Below are positions 56,031 through 64,000 of a stretch of 64,000 bases of DNA, piece after piece (the stretch's first letter is position 1; every line of letters starts with the position of its first letter). The translations under genes were made by a program, and so were the position numbers. The notes beneath the pieces are model-generated. The model was given only the letters and a program-made list of their open reading frames with translations. It was not told where the DNA came from and searched no databases. The DNA comes from Achromobacter sp. UMC71 (GTDB lineage Bacteria; Pseudomonadota; Gammaproteobacteria; Burkholderiales; Burkholderiaceae_B), in contig NZ_LZZT01000058.1 in assembly GCF_014170305.1 (NCBI RefSeq), forward strand, positions 1-64,000, written 5' to 3'.

Positions 56031-56072
56031 AATATACCGATCATTGCATCCTCAAATCTGAGCAAATCTGAG
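56031..56072 (-). promoter_or_regulatory. Direct-repeat site and -10 of the autotransporter promoter
   Basis: CAAATCTGAG occurs twice in tandem at 56053-56062 and 56063-56072. On the minus strand a -10 (TATATT, 56036-56031) is followed 40 bases on by the ATG region; the repeats cover its -35 position, which matches consensus poorly. Ten-base tandem repeats over a weak -35 are the normal layout for OmpR/PhoB-type activators, one of which is encoded at 58336. Confidence 0.6.
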
Positions 56073-56225
56073 CGTTTTGTAAAGCGATGGGAAAACGAGG
56101 GAATTGGGCGATCAATGGGCTGAAAATAAAATCAGATACCGGAAGTTGTGGTTTTTCCGGATCGGCGGGAAAGATACAAATAGATGCTTTCGCGCAACAT
56201 ATTGTCGACAGATCCTCGGGGCACC

Positions 56226-58265
56226 CTACCTGCCGGCGCGCTGCGGCAAGCTGAGCCGAAAGCACACCGGTTCGTCGCCTCCGGCGCCCGCCAGCGCCAC
56301 CGTGCCGCCCAAGCGTTCGGCTATCGCCTTCACCAGATACAGCCCCAACCCGGCGCCGGGGTGGCGCAGCGCGTTCTGGCCCCGATAGTATTTCTGGAAC
56401 AGGCGTTCCTGTTCTTCGGTGGGAATGCGCTTGCCCGGGTTGGCGACCTCAATGTGCAGGCTGTCGTCCTGGGCATGTACCGAGACAGTCACCGCTCCCT
56501 CGTCGGTGCAGTGTCGGTCCGCGTTCGCCAGCAGGTTGCGCAGGGCGATGTGCAGCATGCTGGCATCGCATTCCAGACCGTGTTCGCCCGGGCCATAGAT
56601 GCACTGGATGCGGCCGGGTGCGAAGTCCCGTTCCAGGTCGGCCAGCATGGCCGGCACGTCGCAACACGCCAGGCGCAGTTCGGCCCGCGGCTCACGCATG
56701 CGGTCGTGGGTCAGGTATTCATCCACCAGCGCCAGCAGGCGCACGGCGGCATCGCGGATATTGCCGCAGCGCGCCAGGCTTTTCTCTACAGGCGCGGCCA
56801 GGTTGCGGCCCAGTTGCTGCGCCGACGTGGTGATGATCGCCAGCGGGGTGCGGAATTCGTGCGACACCATGGCGACGAAGTCGCGCTGCTCCGCGAACAC
56901 CTGCCGTTCCTTGTCCAGCGAGGTCCGCAGTTCACCCTCCAGTTCGACGCGGCGTTCGATCTCTTTCTGCATTTCGGCCGTGCGCAATGCCACCTCTTGC
57001 TCCAGCCGATGGCTGTGCTGCCGCGCCAGGTCGGCGGCCAGGTTGGCTTGCTGCCGTTCGCGGATGCGCCGTTGACGCTCATGTCGTCCGACAATGAACA
57101 GGCTCAAGAGCAGCATGTGCAGCATTGTGCCCAGCGTGGACACATACTCGGTGAATGCATTGACCGGCAGCACGCCCAGGTTTCGCAGGAAGGCGATCAG
57201 CACGCTGATGTAGAACACCCCGAAGGCCAGCGCGAAAAAGCGCGCCGGGCGCCAGCCGCGTTTCAGCAGGTAGGCCGCCAGCGTCGAAAAGCCGACGATC
57301 AGCAGCAGGGCCAGCAACTGGATCGGCTGCACGCCCCAGGCGTACCGTCCGGCCACGACCAGCCCCGCGCAGACCAGCGCGATGCCCCAGAACAGCCGCT
57401 CCAGCCAGCGCACCGCCCGCGGATACAGCGCCGCCAGGTTCAGTTGGCGAAACGCGATCCGTAAGGCCACCGGCAGGCTGAATGCAATGCCCACGCCCAG
57501 CAGGCGGTCGCTCCAGCCCACCGGCAATCCGGTCAATTGCTGGACTAGCCCCAGCGACAGCACTTCATTGAAAACACAATTGCCGATGTAGGCCAGGAAC
57601 AGGCCGCTCATCGGGGCGCGCGTGACCAGCCAGAAGGCGCCGTGCGCACAGATCAGCAGCAGATAGAAGCCGAAGTACAGCCCGAACAGCAGCCCTTCGC
57701 GGCGCGACTGGTTGTCGTAGGCCAGGCGTTGCCAGATCTCCAGCCGGGTCGCCAGCGCGTTCTTGCTTTGCAGCCGCGCCAGGATCACGTAGTGGCCAGG
57801 CCCGGGCGGATCGAACTGGATCACCGGGCTGCGATAGTCTACGGGCCAGTCCCTGCGCGGCAGGTCCTCGCCGCTGCGTCCCAACGGCGTCCAGCCCGCG
57901 CCGTGGTTCACATAGACCCTCACGTCGTCCAGCAGCGCGTTGCTCAGGCGCAGCATCCATCCGCCTGGCGGGACGCGATCCACCTGCACCGGCAGGCGCA
58001 ACCAGACTGCCGCGGGCGTGAAGCCGGCGCTCAGGCTGCCCGGCAGCGCGGTCCAACCGGCGGACGCGGCCACATCGGGTACATCGAGCGCGCCGCTGGC
58101 ATCGTCCAGCCGTTCGAGATGGCCGTCCGCGTCCTGCATGCGGACGACGCTGTCCAGGTGCAAGGGCTCGGCCAAGGCCTGCGCCATCGCTGCAGGAGCG
58201 CCCGCCAGCAACCACGCCAGCAGCCCCAGCCACGCGAGCGCCGTGGGATAATATTTCCGTTTCAT
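56226..58265 (-). CDS. 7TM-DISM sensor histidine kinase
   Basis: A 679-aa membrane kinase. Signal peptide (residues 1-28), an extracytoplasmic DISMED2-type jelly-roll domain (about residues 35-165), seven hydrophobic helices (about residues 185-385), a coiled coil (about residues 395-455), then HisKA with phospho-acceptor His469 in MVSHEFRTPLAII, and HATPase_c with RNLLANADRHC and GAGLGLYLVKAIAERLGG. DISMED2 domains are thought to bind carbohydrates or related ligands. The cognate regulator is divergent, 70 bases away. Confidence 0.92.
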   Translation of the reverse strand: MKRKYYPTALAWLGLLAWLLAGAPAAMAQALAEPLHLDSVVRMQDADGHLERLDDASGALDVPDVAASAGWTALPGSLSAGFTPAAVWLRLPVQVDRVPPGGWMLRLSNALLDDVRVYVNHGAGWTPLGRSGEDLPRRDWPVDYRSPVIQFDPPGPGHYVILARLQSKNALATRLEIWQRLAYDNQSRREGLLFGLYFGFYLLLICAHGAFWLVTRAPMSGLFLAYIGNCVFNEVLSLGLVQQLTGLPVGWSDRLLGVGIAFSLPVALRIAFRQLNLAALYPRAVRWLERLFWGIALVCAGLVVAGRYAWGVQPIQLLALLLIVGFSTLAAYLLKRGWRPARFFALAFGVFYISVLIAFLRNLGVLPVNAFTEYVSTLGTMLHMLLLSLFIVGRHERQRRIRERQQANLAADLARQHSHRLEQEVALRTAEMQKEIERRVELEGELRTSLDKERQVFAEQRDFVAMVSHEFRTPLAIITTSAQQLGRNLAAPVEKSLARCGNIRDAAVRLLALVDEYLTHDRMREPRAELRLACCDVPAMLADLERDFAPGRIQCIYGPGEHGLECDASMLHIALRNLLANADRHCTDEGAVTVSVHAQDDSLHIEVANPGKRIPTEEQERLFQKYYRGQNALRHPGAGLGLYLVKAIAERLGGTVALAGAGGDEPVCFRLSLPQRAGR

Positions 58266-58335
58266 CGAATCGCATTTTTTGTGCAGCCGGGCAGATTACA
58301 CCAGCCTTGCGCGGCACTCTTGACTGACGCGCCTC

Positions 58336-59034
58336 ATGCCTGAAGTAATTCTTCTCGAAGACGAACCGGTGTTGCGCCAGGAGCTTGGCGAGTTTCTCGA
58401 AGAGTTGGGTTATGCGCCGTTGTGCGTGTCCAGTCTGCAGGAATTCGACCTGGGTTTCGACCCCGGCCGCCATCATCTTGCCGTCATTGATATCGGGCTG
58501 CCCGATGGTTGCGGGCTGGACCTGATCCAGCGCCTGCGCCAGGACGGCCAGCGGGTCGGCATCGTAGTATTCAGCGCGCGCCAGACCAGTCCGGACCGGA
58601 TCATGGGCCTGGGCATGGGCGCCGATCACTACCTGGGCAAGGGCTGCGATCTCGACGAACTGGCCGCCACGCTGGCGGCGCTGGTGCGCCGCCTGGGGCT
58701 GCAGCAACGGCCTCCGGAGCAACCCGCCGCGGACTGGATGCTTGAAGTCGGCCCGCGCCGGCTGCATATTCCCGGTGCGCCTTCCATGCCGTTGTCGCAA
58801 CAGGACCTGACGGTGCTGCGCTGCCTGATGGACCAGGCCGGCGAAAACGTCAGCCGCCGGCAGATCATCGAAGCCCTGGGCGCTGATTACCTTGAATACG
58901 ATCAGCGCCGGCTGGACACGCAAATGCGGCGCTTGCGCCGCCGCGTCGAAGCCGAGAGCGGGCAGACGCTGCCGGTCAAGACGCTGCGCAACAGCGGCTA
59001 CTGCTTCTATCAGCCGGCGCGGGTCCAGGCCTGA
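58336..59034 (+). CDS. OmpR/PhoB-family response regulator
   Basis: A 232-aa regulator. Receiver domain residues 1-118 with Asp9 in LLEDEP and phospho-acceptor Asp52 in VIDIGLPDG; the conserved Lys is in YLGKGCD, so the usual KP is KG. The winged helix (about residues 135-228) has LSQQDLTVLRCLMDQAGENVSRRQIIEAL and RRLDTQMRRLRRRVE...LPVKTLRNSGYCF, an OmpR-type DNA-binding domain. Divergent from the 7TM-DISM kinase. A likely regulator of the autotransporter. Confidence 0.92.
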   Translation: MPEVILLEDEPVLRQELGEFLEELGYAPLCVSSLQEFDLGFDPGRHHLAVIDIGLPDGCGLDLIQRLRQDGQRVGIVVFSARQTSPDRIMGLGMGADHYLGKGCDLDELAATLAALVRRLGLQQRPPEQPAADWMLEVGPRRLHIPGAPSMPLSQQDLTVLRCLMDQAGENVSRRQIIEALGADYLEYDQRRLDTQMRRLRRRVEAESGQTLPVKTLRNSGYCFYQPARVQA

Positions 59035-59100
59035 AACGCCGCGGCACGGCCGGGGTACCGCGATCGGGCTGCGACCCGATACGCGCGGCGGGCGAGGCCA

Positions 59101-59445
59101 TCAGCCATGTCTTGCGCGGCTGTCGCCCGGCGCCTCGTCGCGTTCCTGCATGCCATAGTCGCGCAGCACCTGCGCCACCCGCAGACGGTAGTCGGCGAAC
59201 ACGCCGCCGCGCCCGGCTTCCTGGGCCTGGCGATGCGATTCCAGCGAACGCCAGCGCTTGACCGCGTCCTCATCGCGCCAGAACGACAGCGATAACAGCT
59301 TGCCCGGCGTGGTCAGGCTCTGGAAGCGTTCGACGGAAATGAAGCCGTCGATGGCCTTGAGCTCGTCAATCAGGCGGGCGGCGATGCGCAGATAGGGATC
59401 GGGGTTGCCCTCGGCGGGCTCGACTTCGAATATCACGGCAATCAT
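59101..59445 (-). CDS. ABM-domain (antibiotic biosynthesis monooxygenase-like) protein
   Basis: A 114-aa ferredoxin-like ABM-fold protein starting MIAVIFEVEPAEGNPDPYLRIAARLIDELKAIDGFISVERFQSL and then LLSLSFWRDEDAVKRWRSLESHRQAQEAGR. Such proteins are cofactor-free monooxygenases, heme-degrading enzymes or of unknown role. The ATG at 59445 overlaps the P450 stop by four bases, so translation is coupled and a functional link to the P450 is likely. Confidence 0.85.
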   Translation of the reverse strand: MIAVIFEVEPAEGNPDPYLRIAARLIDELKAIDGFISVERFQSLTTPGKLLSLSFWRDEDAVKRWRSLESHRQAQEAGRGGVFADYRLRVAQVLRDYGMQERDEAPGDSRARHG

Positions 59446-60587
59446 GGGGTGGCGTCCTTGGGGATGGCAAACTGGGGAATGCGGGCGTTGGGCAGGGCGC
59501 GATAGCGAAAGCGCGCGGCCAGCGCCGCGGCGTCGGTGCCGGCTTGCAGCAGATGGCGCAGCGCACCGGCAGCATGCTGGCGCGCCAGGTCGCGGCCCGG
59601 GCAGGCATGGGCCAATGCGCCGAATGGCCAATGCGCTTGCGGCTGCACCGTCGCGGCGGCGGCCAGTACCAGCAGCACGGTGGCGCCGGCCTCGATGTGT
59701 TGGCCGCCGGCGTCGATGGGCTCGGCCAGGAAACGGCGCGTGTTGTGGATCGCCGGATCGTCCCGTAGCGCGGTGTCCACCAGCGTCTGGGCCTGCTCCC
59801 GCGTCAATGCGGACGATGCGCCGCGCCGGCCGGACAGGACCAGGGCGTTGCCCAGCAGGCCGGCCCCAGCTTCGCACGATTGGAACAACAGGCCAACGAG
59901 GTTCGCGGCCAGCAGCGCCGGATCCAGGCCGGCGCGTGCGCCTTCAAGACGCAGTTCGCGCAGCGCCGGGCTGGCTTGCGGGGCCTGCAGATGCGCGTGC
60001 AGCCTGGCGGACAGGCGCGAGGCGGCGGCATGTCCGGTGGCGATGACGGGGGCTGCCGCGGCGGGCGGCAGGGCGGCGAGGAAGTCGCGGATGTCGCGGG
60101 CGCAACCGGCCAGGACCGCGGCGGGCAATCCGAGGAAAGCGGCCTGAGCATGGACCGGCGCGGCGTAGAGATAATGATCGACGTCCACTGCGTCAGGGCC
60201 GGTGTCCGTCGTTGTGTCCGCGCGCGATTTCGTTTGCGGATCCGGCCATGCCGGGCTACAGGCGTGTTGCGCTTGCCGCGCCACGAAATTGGCCAGCAGC
60301 CGCTTGCTGCAGGCATGCGCGGCGCCATCGGTCATGCGGGCGAAACTGCCGAACAGGGCGCCTGCCGGACCGGCGGCGATTCCTTTGGGAACAGGCTCGG
60401 CCATGGGCCGCACGCGCGCGGCCGGATGACGCATGACTTCCAGGATGGCGCCCGGACTGCTCGCGACCCACAGGCCCAGCCGCGCATCGTGGTACAGCGG
60501 CCGGTCGCGCGCCAGCGCGGCGTAATAGGGGTAGGGGTCTGGGTGCGTCACCGCCTGGAGCGGATCGAGCGGGTCGGGAATGGGCAT
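59442..60587 (-). CDS. Atypical cytochrome P450
   Basis: A 381-aa P450-like protein. The heme-ligand loop is FGALAHACPGRDLARQHA with Cys329. The I-helix region is LFQSCEAGAGLLGN, without the usual (A/G)GxxT threonine. The K-helix position reads VDTALRDDPAIHNTRRF, where a canonical ExxR would have Glu, so ExxR appears lost. The N-terminal HPDPYPYYAALARDRPLYHDARLGLWVASSPGAI is P450-like. It could be a noncanonical monooxygenase, peroxygenase or a heme protein without oxygen chemistry. Follows the epimerase-like gene and overlaps the ABM gene. Confidence 0.8.
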   Translation of the reverse strand: MPIPDPLDPLQAVTHPDPYPYYAALARDRPLYHDARLGLWVASSPGAILEVMRHPAARVRPMAEPVPKGIAAGPAGALFGSFARMTDGAAHACSKRLLANFVARQAQHACSPAWPDPQTKSRADTTTDTGPDAVDVDHYLYAAPVHAQAAFLGLPAAVLAGCARDIRDFLAALPPAAAAPVIATGHAAASRLSARLHAHLQAPQASPALRELRLEGARAGLDPALLAANLVGLLFQSCEAGAGLLGNALVLSGRRGASSALTREQAQTLVDTALRDDPAIHNTRRFLAEPIDAGGQHIEAGATVLLVLAAAATVQPQAHWPFGALAHACPGRDLARQHAAGALRHLLQAGTDAAALAARFRYRALPNARIPQFAIPKDATP

Positions 60588-60659
60588 GGCGGGTCCGGCA
60601 GGGGAGTCAGGAGGCCAGTATCCTCCTGCCGGGCACGCAACGATTCGTCGCTGGCCGAA

Positions 60660-61508
60660 CTATGCCTGCTGGGCGGCGTTCGCCAGCAGGGCGGCATAAC
60701 CGATGCGGGCATCCGGCCATTGCAGGGCCAGGCCGCTGGCACGCAGGCGGGCATTGCTGAGCTTCTTGCTGCCGATGTTGGCGGGGGCGGGCGCCTCGGC
60801 CGGCGCCGGTGCGCCGACCAGGCGCGCCAGGTCGGCGTACAGCTCGTGCAGCGGCAGCGGCGTGTCGTCGCAGCCGATGTACACCGCTTGCGCCTCGGGC
60901 AGCAGCGCCAGGTGCACGATCGCGGCCGCGGCGTCGTCGATGTGGATGCGGTTGGCCCAATGCGGCGGCTGTGTGGGCGCGCCGGCGGCGCCCGCGCGCA
61001 GCCGTTCGATCAGTTGCAGGCGGCCGGGCCCATACAGGCCGGCGAAACGAATCGTGGTGTGCGGCAGGGGGCGGGCCGCCAGGGCGGCTTCGGCGTCCAG
61101 CAGGATGCGGCCGTTGAAACCCTGCGGCGCGGGCGGAGTGTCTTCGGTGACCCAGTCGCCGTGGTGCTCGCCGTAGACCGCGCTGGAGGACACGAACAGC
61201 ACGCGCTGGACCTGGGACGTATCCAGCGCGCCCAGCACGCGGTTCAGACCGTCGACGAACACGGCGCGGTAGGCGGCCGGATCGCGCGCACCGGCGGTGG
61301 CCACGTGGATGACGCGGCTGATGCCGGCGGGCAGCGCCGGCAGGCCGCCGGCCACGGTGATGTCGCCTTGCAGCCAGCGGATGCCGCTGGCGTCGCCAGC
61401 GGGCGGGTGGCGGCGCAGCGCGTAGACCTCGTCGCCGCGCGCCAGCAGGCGGTGCGCGGCGCGTTGGCCGAGGTCGCCGCAACCGATGAAAAGCACGCGT
61501 TCAGCCAT
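60660..61508 (-). CDS. NAD(P)-binding epimerase-like protein (YeeZ-type)
   Basis: A 282-aa Rossmann-fold protein of the extended SDR type: VLFIGCGDLGQRAAHRLLARGDEV (cofactor loop GxGxxG), LFVSSSAVYGEHHGDWVTEDTPP (Ser and the Tyr of the site, with no clear YxxxK), and ANRIHIDDAAAAIVHLAL. Resembles E. coli YeeZ; substrate unknown. The ETF-QO stop lies 15 bases upstream, making cotranscription likely. Confidence 0.85.
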   Translation of the reverse strand: MAERVLFIGCGDLGQRAAHRLLARGDEVYALRRHPPAGDASGIRWLQGDITVAGGLPALPAGISRVIHVATAGARDPAAYRAVFVDGLNRVLGALDTSQVQRVLFVSSSAVYGEHHGDWVTEDTPPAPQGFNGRILLDAEAALAARPLPHTTIRFAGLYGPGRLQLIERLRAGAAGAPTQPPHWANRIHIDDAAAAIVHLALLPEAQAVYIGCDDTPLPLHELYADLARLVGAPAPAEAPAPANIGSKKLSNARLRASGLALQWPDARIGYAALLANAAQQA

Positions 61509-61523
61509 GTCGCGCGCCGCCTT

Positions 61524-63170
61524 CTACATGCCGCTGTAGACGGGCCCTTCGCCGCCCTGCGGCGCCACCCAGACGATGTTCTGGGTCGGGTCCTTGATGT
61601 CGCAGGTCTTGCAGTGCACGCAGTTCTGCGCGTTGATCTGCAGGCGGTCGTCGCCGTGGTCATCCTTGATGAACTCGTATACGCCGGCCGGACAGTAGCG
61701 CGCTTCCGGGCCGCCATACGTGGCCAGGTTGACCTTGACCGGCACCGAGGCGTCTTTCAGCGTCAGGTGGACGGGCTCGTTTTCATCGTGGTTGGTGTTC
61801 GAGATGAACACCGAGCTGAGCTTGTCGAAGGTCAGCTTGCCGTCGGGCTTGGGGTAGTCGATGCGGGCGCACTGCGAGGCCGGCTGCAGGCAGGCGTGGT
61901 CCGGCTTGCTGTGGCGCAGGGTCCAGGGCATCTTGCCCTTGAACACCAGTTGCTCGATGCCGGTCATCAGCGTGGCGACGGTGCGGCCCTTCTTGAACCA
62001 CTGCTTGAAGTTGCGCGCCTTGTTCAGTTCGTCGTGCAGCCACGAGGCCTTGAAGGCTTCGGGGTAGGCGGCCAGCTCGTCCTGGCGGCGGTCGGCGACC
62101 AGCGCGTCGAACGCGGCTTCGGCGGCCAGCTTGCCGGACTTGATGGCGGCATGGCTGCCCTTGATGCGCGAGGCGTTCAGGAAGCCGGCTTCACAGCCGA
62201 CCAGCACGCCGCCCGGGAAGGTCAGCTTGGGCAGCGACAGCAGGCCGCCCGCGGTGATGGCGCGCGCGCCGTAGGCGATGCGCTTGCCGCCTTCGAAGGT
62301 GCCGCGGATGGCGGGGTGGGTCTTGTAGCGCTGGAATTCGTCGAACGGCGACAGCCACGGGTTGGCGTAGTCCAGGCCGACGATCATGCCCACGGCCACC
62401 AGGTTGTTGTCCAGGTGGTAGAGGAACGAACCGCCGTAGGTGTCGGAATCCAGCGGCCAGCCGGCGGTGTGGATCACCAGGCCGGGCTTGGACTGGGCCG
62501 GGTCGACCTCCCACATTTCCTTGATACCGATGCCGTAGGCCTGCGGGTCGCGGCCGTCGTCCAGCTTGTAGCGATCGATCAGCTGGCGGCCCAACTGGCC
62601 GCGCGCGCCTTCGGCGAACACCGTGTAGCGCGCATGCAGTTCCATGCCGGGCTGGTAGTGGTCGGTATGGCTGCCGTCGCGGGCCACGCCCATGTCGCCG
62701 GTGGCCACGCCGCGCACGGCGCCGTTTTCGTCGTACAGCACTTCGACCGCGGCAAAGCCGGGGAAGATCTCGACGCCCAGCGCTTCGGCCTGTTCGCCCA
62801 GCCATTTGACGACGTCGCCCAGGCGGACGATGTAGTTGCCGTCATTGTGGAAACAGGGCGGCAGCAGCCAGTTGGGCGTGGCGCGCGCGCCGTTTTGCGA
62901 CAGGAACAAGAACTTGTCCTGCGTGACGGGCACGTTCAGCGGCGCGCCCTTGGCTTTCCAGTCGGGGATCAGTTCAGTCAGCGCCAGCGGGTCCATGACG
63001 GCGCCGGACAGGATATGCGCGCCCAGCTCCGCGCCCTTTTCAAGGACGCAGACGCCGATTTCCTGGTTTTTCTCAGCGGCCAGCTGCTTCAGACGGATGG
63101 CGGTGGCCAGGCCGGCGGGTCCACCGCCAACCACAACCACGTCATATTCCATCGACTCGCGTTCAGACAT
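61524..63170 (-). CDS. Electron transfer flavoprotein-ubiquinone oxidoreductase
   Basis: Passes electrons from ETF (fatty acid, amino acid and choline oxidation) to ubiquinone; inner-membrane associated. The 548-aa protein has FAD-binding VVVGGGPAGLATAIRLK at the N-terminus, IDRYKLDDGRDPQAYGIGIKEMW, the GGLLSLPKLTFPGGVLVGCEAGFLN block, and a C-terminal 4Fe-4S site using NCVHCKTCDIKDPTQNI plus an upstream Cys. The ending PQGGEGPVYSGM is typical. First gene of the run with the epimerase-like, P450 and ABM genes. Confidence 0.96.
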   Translation of the reverse strand: MSERESMEYDVVVVGGGPAGLATAIRLKQLAAEKNQEIGVCVLEKGAELGAHILSGAVMDPLALTELIPDWKAKGAPLNVPVTQDKFLFLSQNGARATPNWLLPPCFHNDGNYIVRLGDVVKWLGEQAEALGVEIFPGFAAVEVLYDENGAVRGVATGDMGVARDGSHTDHYQPGMELHARYTVFAEGARGQLGRQLIDRYKLDDGRDPQAYGIGIKEMWEVDPAQSKPGLVIHTAGWPLDSDTYGGSFLYHLDNNLVAVGMIVGLDYANPWLSPFDEFQRYKTHPAIRGTFEGGKRIAYGARAITAGGLLSLPKLTFPGGVLVGCEAGFLNASRIKGSHAAIKSGKLAAEAAFDALVADRRQDELAAYPEAFKASWLHDELNKARNFKQWFKKGRTVATLMTGIEQLVFKGKMPWTLRHSKPDHACLQPASQCARIDYPKPDGKLTFDKLSSVFISNTNHDENEPVHLTLKDASVPVKVNLATYGGPEARYCPAGVYEFIKDDHGDDRLQINAQNCVHCKTCDIKDPTQNIVWVAPQGGEGPVYSGM

Positions 63171-63282
63171 TGCAAAGCTCCCCGTATGTATTCCATATAT
63201 GGCTGGAAGTATTATCGGCGATTGTATTGCAGCCGGAGGCCTTGCATGTCTTCGGATTTCTTTCAGCCATCAGGAGCAATTG

Positions 63283-63732
63283 GTGAACCCGGACACTCAG
63301 TCTGCGCGGATTCTGGCGGTGGGCGACACCCATCAAGTGGATTTGCCCTTGCGTTGGGGCGACTCGGACGCCTTGAATCATCTGAACAACACGCTGTATT
63401 TCCGCCTCATGGAAGAGGCCCGCATGCAAATCCTGTACGACGCGGGCTTTGAATTGCCGGCCGACGACGGCGCCATCCTGGCGCACGCATCCTGCGATTT
63501 CCTGCGGCCCCTGACCTATCCGGCGACCGTACGGGTGACGCACAAAGTGACCCGCATCGGCCGCTCCAGCGCTGAATTCGAGCTACTGCTCGAGAAGGTC
63601 GGCGATGACGCTGGCCCCTACGCGCGGGGCCGCAATGTGCTGGTATGGATGGATTACGTGGCCAATACGTCCGCACCGTGGCCGCCGGAGGTGCTGGCCA
63701 AGATGGCCACGCAGTTCCGGCCGGCGGCGTAA
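63283..63732 (+). CDS. Hotdog-fold acyl-CoA thioesterase
   Basis: A 149-aa 4HBT-type thioesterase. The motif LRWGDSDALNHLNNTLYFRLMEEAR contains the Asp and following His/Asn of the YbgC-like active site. The GTG at 63283 is chosen because AGGAG lies six bases upstream; the open frame extends back to 62836 inside the ETF-QO complement, which is a shadow. Divergent from ETF-QO by 112 bases. Substrate chain unknown. Confidence 0.88.
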   Translation: MNPDTQSARILAVGDTHQVDLPLRWGDSDALNHLNNTLYFRLMEEARMQILYDAGFELPADDGAILAHASCDFLRPLTYPATVRVTHKVTRIGRSSAEFELLLEKVGDDAGPYARGRNVLVWMDYVANTSAPWPPEVLAKMATQFRPAA

Positions 63733-64000
63733 TTCAAGGCCTGGCGATTGGTCCGGCTTTGCGACGCTGTTTGAAACAGCGCGCGCATTTGCCGGGCATG
63801 CCGCTAAAATCAGACCAAAACCATAATAGAAATCAATGGGCGCGCCACCCTCGGCGATGCGGCCCAGCAGGCATCGGGCTCCGCCGCGATGCCGCTGGCC
63901 AGCGGAGCCGGCAGCCGCGCCTTAAGGAAAAACAGGGCTCGCCGCCATGCTGCGAGACTCTCTTCAGTTCGACCTTAATTAGGAGTTGGAGCGATGGACA
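63733..64000 (+). other. Intergenic region and start of a cut gene
   Basis: A 261-base gap holds one weak hairpin (CGCTGTTT at 63767-63774 with AAACAGCG at 63776-63783, no T-run) and a GC-rich stretch with no credible gene. At the right edge AGGAG (63981-63985) precedes an ATG at 63994 with only two codons and one base visible, so the gene that begins there cannot be named. Confidence 0.5.

Noticed and set aside
59880-63452. A 1190-codon plus-strand open frame across the P450, epimerase and ETF-QO genes
   Set aside because: It is antisense to three well-supported genes and has the same biased composition as other shadows.
63789-63810. TTGCCG and TAAAAT as a promoter for the cut gene at the right edge
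   Set aside because: The spacer is only 10 bases.

Overview
The window is a 64 kb chromosomal stretch, GC-rich (roughly two thirds G+C by eye) and densely coding, from a betaproteobacterium of the order Burkholderiales. It most resembles the Alcaligenaceae (Bordetella/Achromobacter). The support is the gene order rne|rluC, yceD-rpmF-plsX-fabHDG-acpP-fabF, rpoE-rseA-rseB-mucD and lepA-lepB-rnc-era-recO, together with a Bug-type tripartite tricarboxylate transporter binding protein, a DUF2325 protein and the protein sequences themselves. The species was not determined. No rRNA, tRNA, CRISPR array, prophage or transposase gene was seen.

Left third (1-25,000), housekeeping. RNase E (cut by the left edge) is divergent from rluC, which overlaps a HAD phosphatase in a tight pair. 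The periplasmic methionine sulfoxide repair pair msrPQ follows, then a minus-strand run of lipoprotein amidase, tetrapyrrole-methylase-like methyltransferase and Maf. A 14-bp tandem repeat array lies between maf and the plus-strand phospholipid/fatty-acid cluster (yceD, rpmF, plsX, fabH, fabD, fabG, acpP, fabF). That cluster runs on into the sigma-E envelope-stress operon (rpoE, rseA, rseB, mucD). After a strong terminator come lepA, lepB, rnc, era and an unusually short recO.

Middle (25,000-41,800), accessory and regulatory genes. A LysR gene ends at a 272-bp palindromic, MITE-like repeat. Beyond it a minus-strand cassette holds a Bug uptake protein, an aspartoacylase-like hydrolase and a threonine-synthase-like PLP enzyme, followed by an NTT-type permease with a Tat-exported aldo/keto reductase, and yccA. 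The DUF2486/holC/pepA block is divergent from lptF, which stands here without lptG. Next are a LysR gene with a clear operator upstream of a branched-chain-type binding protein and mmsA, then cysB with a structured leader, and a DUF2325 gene under a Fur-box-like promoter.

Right third (41,900-64,000), C2/C3 metabolism and signalling. A NlpC/P60 lipoprotein precedes two acyl-CoA synthetase units: prpE with a GlcG-like protein and an MFS permease, and acs. Each has a GG-N10-GC sigma-54-like element upstream. An EamA exporter and ltaE follow, then a class III aminotransferase with a perfect palindromic operator next to a double-HTH GntR regulator. An autotransporter lies beside a divergent 7TM-DISM histidine kinase/OmpR-type regulator pair and carries a 10-bp direct repeat at its promoter. 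The window closes with a minus-strand run of ETF-ubiquinone oxidoreductase, an epimerase-like protein, an atypical P450 and an ABM-domain protein, plus a divergent thioesterase. MmsA makes acetyl- or propionyl-CoA and PrpE and Acs make the same CoA esters, so much of this half points to branched-chain amino acid, beta-amino acid and short-chain acid catabolism.

The most promising points for follow-up are the 272-bp nested palindrome, the Fur-controlled DUF2325 gene, the proposed two-component control of the autotransporter, the P450 lacking ExxR, the Bug/deacylase/PLP cassette, and the apparent non-canonical start of yceD.
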